This document shows, piece by piece, positions 25,777-32,089 of a DNA stretch of 64,000 bases (within the stretch, counting starts at the first letter, position 1; the number at the start of each line of letters is the position of its first letter). A program made the translations under genes and the position numbers. Source of the DNA: Treponema sp. (lineage in GTDB: Bacteria; Spirochaetota; Spirochaetia; Treponematales; Treponemataceae); NCBI GenBank assembly GCA_017553635.1, contig JAFZKN010000021.1:124001-188000 (forward strand), written 5' to 3'. The notes under the pieces were generated by a model. The model did not search any database. It was not told the DNA's origin and was given only the letters and a program-made list of their open reading frames with translations.

Positions 25777-27247
25777 CTTCGAGCGCTCCGTCGTAAATCT
25801 TTGCCTTATCGTTAAGTTTGATAAAGTCAATATTCATCTTGAGAATATCATCATCTTCGATAATCGTTTTAAGTACACGATGAAGGATATCCGGTGTCGT
25901 TACTTCTTTTGTTCCGTCACCGATTTCTGAGCCTCGGATTGCACCCCATGCTTCGTGGCGGCCTACTCTCTGAATAAACAGCTTTGGAATAGGGTAGAAC
26001 GAAAGCTCACTCGGTTTTGTAATCATAACATCGCAGTGACGCATGAGAAGGTTTGTTGCGTATACTGCTCCGTAAAAGTCTGAGTGAAGGAATATGTGTA
26101 CACCCGTAACGATACTGTCTTTGCCGTCCATTTCAGAAATAAACTTCTGTGTTTTTTTCCAGTCGTCGTGCATTATGTAGCTTATTTTATCCTTATCAAG
26201 ATGCTGCTTTAAAATTTCCCAGCGTCCTTTGTGGTCACCCATGTTAATCAGGAGAGCTGCTTTTTTATCCTGAATGTATTTTCTGCAGTATTTTGCGATG
26301 TCTGCAAATTTTAATGCCTGAGCTCCGGCTCCTCCCATTGTTAAAAGAAGACGGCGGGGCTGTCCGGTTTTAATTCTGTTAAGGCGGGCTTTGCAGTCTG
26401 CTTCGATATTGGAAGTAAGTTCATAGTCGATATAGTGTCCTGCAAGAATAATGTCATCTTTCGAAACACATTTTGTAATTGCAGGACCTTTTTCCATATT
26501 GATCAGCGTGCGGTAACCCATGTATGCAGACGGCGATTGAATCGTATGGACTGAACCTTCGACAAGCCAGAATGCAAGAGGCAGATTATCCGGAATCATT
26601 GTAATTACGCGTTTAGTTCCGCTTAAAACCGCAGCGTGTCCTACCCATGGATGTGCTGCAACAAGAGGTATTTCCTTTGGAATTTTATTAAAGGCCGGCT
26701 TAAAAAATTCGGAAAGCATTCTCTGCTGAACAGAAGAATCAAGCGTAAGGCTTGTTTTAGAAGTTATTTTTTCCCAGATGTGTTCATTAAACCATTTCCA
26801 GTTCTGCGACAGGCGTGAAAATCCGTTATAATATCCTTCAAGAAATTTTATTGATTTTGCAATGCTCGTATCCGTAAAAGACATTAAGTCAAGAAGGTAA
26901 GATTTAAGTCCGAGTTTGTGGGCTGCGGAGGCGAGGGCAATTGCAATTCGCCAGTGGCCAAAGCCCATCCTTATTGTTCCGATTACTATGGATTTTTTTG
27001 AATTAATTTCTTCGTATTTTAAAAGCTTTCCGGTTTCAGGATCTGTCATTGCATTCTCATCGTTACGACGGACAAGAGTCCAGACATTAAAATCCTTGTA
27101 AACCTGGCCTTTTGGAATTGCGACAAGGTCCAGATCAGGAGTCTTTTTGCCAAAAAAAAGTTTGCAGATATTGACGCTAAGTCTTGTAAATATAAGTGAT
27201 GATTTTGAAATAAAGTTGCCGAAGGGTTTAGAATAATTTTCTCTCAT
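25754..27247 (-). CDS. Glycosyltransferase-like (GT-B fold) protein of unknown substrate
   Basis: 497 residues. The N-terminal part contains TIRMGFGHWRIAIALA, which resembles the glycine-rich acceptor loop of MurG/monogalactosyl-diacylglycerol synthases, and the C-terminal half has LLLTMGGAGAQ, typical of the GT-B donor domain. No specific family was recognised. The ATG at 27247 is chosen over a TTG at 27283, because that TTG is the -35 box of a promoter whose -10 ends 7 nt before 27247. It lies upstream of pta on the same strand (47-nt gap). A role in glycolipid or envelope sugar synthesis is inference. Confidence 0.65.
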   Translation of the reverse strand: MRENYSKPFGNFISKSSLIFTRLSVNICKLFFGKKTPDLDLVAIPKGQVYKDFNVWTLVRRNDENAMTDPETGKLLKYEEINSKKSIVIGTIRMGFGHWRIAIALASAAHKLGLKSYLLDLMSFTDTSIAKSIKFLEGYYNGFSRLSQNWKWFNEHIWEKITSKTSLTLDSSVQQRMLSEFFKPAFNKIPKEIPLVAAHPWVGHAAVLSGTKRVITMIPDNLPLAFWLVEGSVHTIQSPSAYMGYRTLINMEKGPAITKCVSKDDIILAGHYIDYELTSNIEADCKARLNRIKTGQPRRLLLTMGGAGAQALKFADIAKYCRKYIQDKKAALLINMGDHKGRWEILKQHLDKDKISYIMHDDWKKTQKFISEMDGKDSIVTGVHIFLHSDFYGAVYATNLLMRHCDVMITKPSELSFYPIPKLFIQRVGRHEAWGAIRGSEIGDGTKEVTTPDILHRVLKTIIEDDDILKMNIDFIKLNDKAKIYDGALEVVRIAVN

Positions 27248-27254
27248 AAAGCAT

Positions 27255-27283
27255 ATTTTACAACGGCTGGTGTCACTTGGCAA
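27255..27283 (-). promoter_or_regulatory. Leaderless promoter of the GT-like gene
   Basis: Minus strand: TTGCCA (27283-27278), 17-bp spacer, TAAAAT (27260-27255), then 7 nt to the ATG at 27247. No Shine-Dalgarno is present. Confidence 0.55.
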
Positions 27284-27306
27284 GAAAAACCATACGAAAG
27301 CTTATT

Positions 27307-27346
27307 TTACCGTATATGTCGGGTAACGCTTGACAAAATACGGTAA
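27307..27346. promoter_or_regulatory. Inverted repeat (operator-like) overlapping the promoter of the HTH-EIIA gene
   Basis: TTACCGTAT (27307-27315) and ATACGGTAA (27338-27346) are perfect 9-bp inverted repeats with a 22-bp gap. A TTGACA -35 (27330-27335) lies between them; an AAATAT-type -10 follows near 27355-27360. The arrangement suits a dimeric repressor, possibly autoregulation by the downstream HTH protein. Confidence 0.5.
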
Positions 27347-27403
27347 TAGATGCAAAATATTCTAAAGTTTACATAATCCTTAAAAGTTTATCAGGAGAAT
27401 CCG

Positions 27404-28054
27404 ATGGAAGAAGACATTCTTACAATTGAAGAAGTAGCAAAATATCTGCGTGTTTCAGAACGCACTGTTTATGACTGGGCACAGAAAGGCGAAATACCTG
27501 CCGGAAAAATCGGCACTGTATGGCGCTTTAAAAAAACAGAAATCGAAAAATGGGTAAATGACCGTCTTTCATCAGGTTCAAAAACAAGTTCCGTTAATCC
27601 AAGCGTTCAGATTAAAAACATACTTTCACCGGACAGAATCGTTTACATAAAGCAGTCTACAAAGCATGATGCTTTAGTTGAACTTGCAGCAAATTTGAGC
27701 ACTGCTCCTCAGGTAAAGTTTGCTCAGGAGCTCGAAACAGAAATTCTTAAAAGAGAAGAGCTTATGTCTACAGCAATCGGACGCGGAATTGCAATTCCAC
27801 ACGTTCGTCTTTCTTCCATTACTGATCTTGTTATGTCAGTCGGAATCTGTAAAAATCCTATCATCGATTTCCAGACAATCGACGATGTTCCTGTTCAGCT
27901 TTTGATTATGATTGGTGCTGCATACAACCAGCATACATATTATCTTCAGACATTAAGCTTCTTAAGTGCAAAATTAAAGAAGACAGAACTTCGTGATGCA
28001 CTTCTTGCTTCTACAAGTCCTGAAGAAGCTTACGAACTTCTTATTAAAGAATAA
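27404..28054 (+). CDS. Excisionase-type HTH fused to PTS EIIA (PtsN-like) regulator
   Basis: 216 residues. Residues 4-55 form a MerR/excisionase-like helix-turn-helix (LTIEEVAKYLRVSERTVYDW ... VWRFKKTEIEKW). Residues about 72-215 form a fructose/nitrogen-type EIIA domain with the phospho-acceptor H133 in GIAIPHVRL. The fusion suggests a DNA-binding protein whose activity is set by phosphorylation from HPr, so it would report sugar supply without transporting anything. Similar fusions occur in other spirochetes. The ATG follows CAGGAGA. A perfect inverted repeat sits on its promoter. No other PTS gene is in the window. Confidence 0.9.
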   Translation: MEEDILTIEEVAKYLRVSERTVYDWAQKGEIPAGKIGTVWRFKKTEIEKWVNDRLSSGSKTSSVNPSVQIKNILSPDRIVYIKQSTKHDALVELAANLSTAPQVKFAQELETEILKREELMSTAIGRGIAIPHVRLSSITDLVMSVGICKNPIIDFQTIDDVPVQLLIMIGAAYNQHTYYLQTLSFLSAKLKKTELRDALLASTSPEEAYELLIKE

Positions 28055-28097
28055 AAATGCTTTCACGAGAATCCAATCGGCTCCAAACGAGACGCTT

Positions 28098-29300
28098 TTA
28101 AGGTAAATCTACCGGAATCCATTTTTTTGTATCGCTCTGTTCCTGGGCGATGAGGCCGAAATTTACTTTTGCAGTAGTTTCACCAAGAACATAATCAGTT
28201 CCGTCAACATTTATAAGCGCACCGTTGTGTCTTACTGCAAGACCAAAAACGGCGTGACTGTATTCTCTCGAAATAAAAAGCTCGGATTTTATTCCCATAT
28301 GTTCCATGAGAATGCACATAAGCATTGATCTGCTGTCACAGTCAGAACCGACACCCTGTACACTTGCTGTTACTGAAGTAAAGTCAGTACCTTTTTTATC
28401 CCTTCTGTATCCAAAATCCTGAACCCAGTCAAGAATCATTTGAATTAATTCCATTTCCGGATTTTCAAAATTATTCCGCTGTGCGATAGGAAGAAGAGCT
28501 TTGTACATATCCTGAGAAAGATTGTCGAGTGCGCTGTAGCTTTCTTTAAAAAGAAGCCTGTAAAATCTCTGCCATGCTTCTTTCCAGTTTTTCTGATTTG
28601 CATAAATAGTTAAGACAGCGTATTCACGTTCAAGAACAAAATTACTTCTGTCTATTGCATCTGCATCAATTTTAGATGACAAAACTCTGTCTGCAATATT
28701 TATTACAATCTGTTCATCTTTTGTCTTAGGATATGCAAAGCATGTAAAAGGTCCGGGGCGTCTGAAATCTTCCTTGCAGAAAAAAATGCTGTCGATGATT
28801 GAAATCATAAACTGTTCGCAGTCTTTTGCAATCTGACTGTCGGCATAAGTTAAGAAAATCATGTTTGCTTTTTCTTTAGGATTTTCTGCAGAAGGAATCT
28901 GAATAGAAAGCGCCCAGCCTGTATATTCTTTCTGGTCAGGCATTGTAAAAGTGTAGTAGGCAAGTGCACATGGTCTGTTGTACCATGAGATTTCTTCTGT
29001 AGAACAGTTTGCCTTTAACTGTGCCATTGTATCCTGCAGCTGTTCTTTTGCAGAAAGTTTTGTTTCGTCTGCTGAATATATTTTTATTGCCAGTTTTACC
29101 GGCATCAATTTTGTTTCGAAGAAAAAAGAATTTGTTTCGGGGTTAAAATCTTTAAGTTCGTATCCCTCGGGAACATCCATTGTAAAGGAAAACTGGTCAA
29201 GCGAGAAAAATTCTGCATAAGCTGAATTTACAAAAAGGAAGAAAACAGAAAATAAAATAAACAGAAAATTTGTTTTATGAACTTTTGTCTGTGTTGCCAT
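28098..29300 (-). CDS. Exported protein with C-terminal transglutaminase-like cysteine-protease domain
   Basis: 400 residues. Signal peptide (MATQTKVHKTNFLFILFSV... ending near NSAYA, residue 29). Residues about 30-160 form a beta-rich domain of unknown family. The C-terminal part carries a transglutaminase-like Cys-His-Asp arrangement: GVGSDCDSRS, then REYSHAVFGLAV, then NVDGTDY. Such domains act as periplasmic or surface cysteine proteases or amidases. No substrate is evident. The Shine-Dalgarno is AGAGGT. Its start codon coincides with the -35 of the divergent pseudouridine-synthase promoter, so the two could influence each other. Confidence 0.72.
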   Translation of the reverse strand: MATQTKVHKTNFLFILFSVFFLFVNSAYAEFFSLDQFSFTMDVPEGYELKDFNPETNSFFFETKLMPVKLAIKIYSADETKLSAKEQLQDTMAQLKANCSTEEISWYNRPCALAYYTFTMPDQKEYTGWALSIQIPSAENPKEKANMIFLTYADSQIAKDCEQFMISIIDSIFFCKEDFRRPGPFTCFAYPKTKDEQIVINIADRVLSSKIDADAIDRSNFVLEREYAVLTIYANQKNWKEAWQRFYRLLFKESYSALDNLSQDMYKALLPIAQRNNFENPEMELIQMILDWVQDFGYRRDKKGTDFTSVTASVQGVGSDCDSRSMLMCILMEHMGIKSELFISREYSHAVFGLAVRHNGALINVDGTDYVLGETTAKVNFGLIAQEQSDTKKWIPVDLP

Positions 29301-29322
29301 TTTTTACCTCTTTTTATATAGT
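29294..29322 (+). promoter_or_regulatory. Leaderless promoter of the RluA-family gene
   Basis: TTGCCA (29294-29299), 17-bp spacer, TATAGT (29317-29322), 7 nt to the ATG at 29330. The -35 overlaps the start codon of the divergent transglutaminase-like gene. Confidence 0.55.
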
Positions 29323-29329
29323 AAAATCA

Positions 29330-29947
29330 ATGAACGATATTTCCATTATATACGAAAATTCTGAAATTATCATTATAAATAAACCTCAGGGCCTTGCCTG
29401 CCAGGGCGGGCAGAATATTGCACACCCGCTTGATAAAGAACTGCCTTTACAGCTTGGGTATCCTGTTTACCTTGTCCACAGGCTTGATCAGGAAACAAGC
29501 GGGCTTATGATAGTCGCAAAGTCTCCAAAAGCTGCTTCAAAGTGGACTTCCCTTATAGGTCAGAAATCCGTAAAAAAGGAATACGACGCACTCTGCATAG
29601 GAGTTCCCGAAAAACCAGAGGGCACTTTTAGATCTTCTATAGTTGAGCATGGTGTAAAAAAGGATGCCCTTACATTCTATAAGGTAAAAAAATCATGGAC
29701 AGAGGATAGTTACATCCTTTCCCATATTCACCTCACTCTCGGAACAGGGCGTATGCACCAGATAAGGATTCATCTTGCAAAAGCAGGCTTTCCGATTGCA
29801 GGCGACGACAAATACGGAAATTTTAAGGCAAATAAGGATTTAAAAAAACTCTGCGGAATAAAACGCTTAAAACTCATAAGTTCCCGTCTTACAATCCCTG
29901 TTGACGGTAAAGAGATGATATTTGAAATTCCTGCCGATTTTAATTAA
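29330..29947 (+). CDS. RluA-family RNA pseudouridine synthase
   Basis: 205 residues. It isomerises uridine in rRNA or tRNA; the catalytic Asp lies in VHRLDQETSGLMIVAKS. Other family segments: IIINKPQGLACQGG, KEYDALCIG, TLGTGRMHQIRIHLAKAG and GDDKYGN. It is short, with no S4 domain, like RluA/TruC-type members. The target base cannot be told. An in-frame start at 29270 would overlap the divergent gene and is not preferred; the ATG at 29330 sits 7 nt after a -10 box, with no Shine-Dalgarno. Confidence 0.9.
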   Translation: MNDISIIYENSEIIIINKPQGLACQGGQNIAHPLDKELPLQLGYPVYLVHRLDQETSGLMIVAKSPKAASKWTSLIGQKSVKKEYDALCIGVPEKPEGTFRSSIVEHGVKKDALTFYKVKKSWTEDSYILSHIHLTLGTGRMHQIRIHLAKAGFPIAGDDKYGNFKANKDLKKLCGIKRLKLISSRLTIPVDGKEMIFEIPADFN

Positions 29948-30008
29948 AATATAAAGAGAATTTTTTTATATAATCAGTTCATATTTTACTAATTTTTTTA
30001 AAATCCTC

Positions 30009-30037
30009 TTGACCTTATTGTTTATTTTCTATAATAT
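30009..30037 (+). promoter_or_regulatory. Promoter of the rimP-nusA-infB operon
   Basis: TTGACC (30009-30014); -10 is either TATAAT (30030-30035, 15-bp spacer) or TAATAT (30032-30037, 17-bp spacer). It predicts a leader of about 70 nt before rimP. Confidence 0.55.
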
Positions 30038-30069
30038 GTGATTGTACATTTTAATTACCTTTTAAGATG

Positions 30070-30094
30070 GACTCGTGTGAACGGGTCTTTTTTT
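30070..30094 (+). terminator. Terminator/attenuator hairpin in the rimP leader
   Basis: GACTCG (30070-30075)/CGGGTC (30082-30087) with one G-T pair and a 6-nt loop, followed by seven T. It lies between the operon promoter and rimP, so it can act as an attenuator. If that promoter is not used, it would be the terminator of the upstream pseudouridine-synthase transcript. Confidence 0.7.
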
Positions 30095-30111
30095 ATTATT
30101 GGAGTTAATTA

Positions 30112-30576
30112 GTGGATTATATTTCATTAAAATCAATTCAGTATTATCCGGAAAGTGAACCGCTTGTGTCGGGTCTTGGATATATTCTTGTTGATTTAAA
30201 GATTGTTCCAGCTAAAAGCACTGTAAAAATCAGTGCAGTCATTGCTTCTAAAGATTCTTCAAAAGACATTGGTGTTGAGGACTGTTCAAAAGTTCATCAT
30301 GCTCTGCTTCCACGTTTACAGGCTCTGCTCGGAACCGAAGACACTTATATGGAAGTGACATCTCCCGGTATGGACCGTAATATTAAAAATGCTGCGGAGT
30401 TTGAAATTTTTAAAGGACATGAAGTTCGTGTCTGGGATAAAACTGTTAGTGACTGGGTCGGCGGAATTATTAAAGAAGCCGATTCAAAAACTGTATCTTT
30501 GGAAAACACTGATACAAAAGAAATAAAAACTGTTAGTTTTGAAAATATCGCGAAAGCTAAATTTATATACGTGTAG
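30112..30576 (+). CDS. rimP: Ribosome maturation factor RimP
   Basis: 154 residues; assists 30S subunit assembly. N-terminal alpha/beta domain with DCSKVHHALLPRL and the family's YMEVTSPGMDRNIKNAAEF, then the SH3-like C-terminal domain (FKGHEVRVWDK ... KTVSLEN). The start is GTG at 30112, 7 nt after GGAG, which itself follows the U-run of the leader hairpin. It heads the conserved rimP-nusA-infB-rbfA-truB order. In this operon NusA classically controls its own synthesis through the leader, which fits the hairpin. Confidence 0.94.
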   Translation: MDYISLKSIQYYPESEPLVSGLGYILVDLKIVPAKSTVKISAVIASKDSSKDIGVEDCSKVHHALLPRLQALLGTEDTYMEVTSPGMDRNIKNAAEFEIFKGHEVRVWDKTVSDWVGGIIKEADSKTVSLENTDTKEIKTVSFENIAKAKFIYV

Positions 30577-30591
30577 GAGGCTTTGAAAAAA

Positions 30592-32070
30592 ATGGCTTCA
30601 GAAATGGGCGAGGCAATCCGCCAGTTAATGCAGGAAAAAGGAATCTCAGAAGATTCTGTAAAATTGACAATTGAAAATATGCTTAAGGCAGCTTACAAAA
30701 GAACTTATGGAACTGCTGATAATGCAGTTGTAGTTTTTGAAGATGATCTGTCTGATGTAACTATCTACTCAAGAAAAACTGTAGTTGACGGTGTTTATGA
30801 CCCGATAATCGAAATTGAACTTGAAGAAGCAAGACAGCTTGATCCTGAATGTGAAGAAGGTGATGAAATTGATATTCCTGAAGATCCTAAAACATGGGGA
30901 CGTTCAGCAGTATCAACAGGTAAACAGACTGGTCACCAGGGATTAAATGAAAGTTTTAAAGATAATCTTTACAATGAATATAAAGATAAAATCGGTGAAA
31001 TCATCATCGGTTATTATCAGCGTGAAAAGAATGGAAATATTTATGTTGACCTTGGAAAGGTAGAAGGAGTCCTTCCTGCCAAGTTCCAGTCACCACGTGA
31101 AAAATATGAAAAGAATGAACGTATCAAGGCGCTCATCGTAGATATTAAAAAAACAACAAGCGGAATTCAGATTGTACTTTCAAGAAGTGATCCGGAGTTT
31201 GTACGCTCGATTGTTGAACTTGAAGTTCCAGAAGTTTATGACAAGACTGTTGAGATTTACAAAATTGTACGTGATGCAGGCTACAGAACAAAGATTGCAG
31301 TTTATACAAACCGCGAAGATGTTGATCCTGTTGGTGCATGTGTAGGTCTTAAAGGAAACAGAATTCAGAATGTAATTACGGAACTTCTTGGTGAAAAAAT
31401 TGATGTATTAAAATATGACAGTGATCCAACTGTATTCATCAAAAATGCTTTAAGTCCTGCAGAAGTTTCTAAAGTTGTTATTCTTGATGCAGAAAAGAAA
31501 CAGGCTTTAGCAATTGTTCCTGATACACAGTTCTCTCTTGCAATCGGTAAACAGGGACAGAACGTTCGTCTTGCAAACAGACTTTGTGACTGGACAATTG
31601 ACGTTAAGACAGAAGAGCAGGCTGCTACTATGGATCTGTCAGAATTTGAAAGTCGTAAAGCAGCTATCAATCTCTTTAAAGATGATGATGTACAGGAAAC
31701 AATCAATGCAATTGCAGAACTTCCTGGAATTGATGTACGTGTTGCAGACATTCTTAAAGAAGCAGGAATTGCAGATGTCCAGCAGTTTGTAGATGCATAC
31801 GAAGAAGATGCTCTTAAAAATATCGAAGGTCTTACAGCAGATGATATAGAAGCTGTAAACAAAATTATCAATGAAAATGTAGAATTTGTTGAAGAATCAG
31901 AAGAACCTTCACAGACAGAAGCTCCTTCTGAAGCAGACGCTCAGGAAAATGCCGGAGGCGATGCTGAAGAAGAATATTTCTGTCCTGAATGCGGCGCAAA
32001 AATTACTCTTGATATGACACATTGTCCTAAGTGCGGAGTAGAGTTTGAATTTGAAGAGGACGAAGAGTAA
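30592..32070 (+). CDS. nusA: Transcription termination/antitermination factor NusA with C-terminal zinc ribbon
   Basis: 492 residues from the ATG at 30592 (AGGAGG 11 nt upstream; an in-frame TTG at 30583 is only 2 nt from it and less likely). Domains: N-terminal RNAP-binding domain, S1 (about 135-200, GNIYVDLGKVEGVLP), two KH domains (DPVGACVGLKGNRIQNV; FSLAIGKQGQNVRLA) and a helix-hairpin-helix-like region (AELPGIDVRVADILKEAG). The last 35 residues form a CPECG-x12-CPKCG zinc ribbon with an acidic tail. This terminal ribbon is not part of the textbook NusA architecture. Confidence 0.95.
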   Translation: MASEMGEAIRQLMQEKGISEDSVKLTIENMLKAAYKRTYGTADNAVVVFEDDLSDVTIYSRKTVVDGVYDPIIEIELEEARQLDPECEEGDEIDIPEDPKTWGRSAVSTGKQTGHQGLNESFKDNLYNEYKDKIGEIIIGYYQREKNGNIYVDLGKVEGVLPAKFQSPREKYEKNERIKALIVDIKKTTSGIQIVLSRSDPEFVRSIVELEVPEVYDKTVEIYKIVRDAGYRTKIAVYTNREDVDPVGACVGLKGNRIQNVITELLGEKIDVLKYDSDPTVFIKNALSPAEVSKVVILDAEKKQALAIVPDTQFSLAIGKQGQNVRLANRLCDWTIDVKTEEQAATMDLSEFESRKAAINLFKDDDVQETINAIAELPGIDVRVADILKEAGIADVQQFVDAYEEDALKNIEGLTADDIEAVNKIINENVEFVEESEEPSQTEAPSEADAQENAGGDAEEEYFCPECGAKITLDMTHCPKCGVEFEFEEDEE

Positions 32071-32089
32071 GAGGAAATAAAAGGAATAT

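Noticed and set aside
27248..27283. TTG start at 27283 for the GT-like gene
   Set aside because: That TTG is the first half of a TTGCCA -35 whose -10 (TAAAAT) ends 7 nt before the ATG at 27247.
28055..28097. Possible terminator between the HTH-EIIA gene and the transglutaminase-like gene
   Set aside because: Only a weak AAAA-x-GC/GC-TTTT pairing with a large loop; not convincing.
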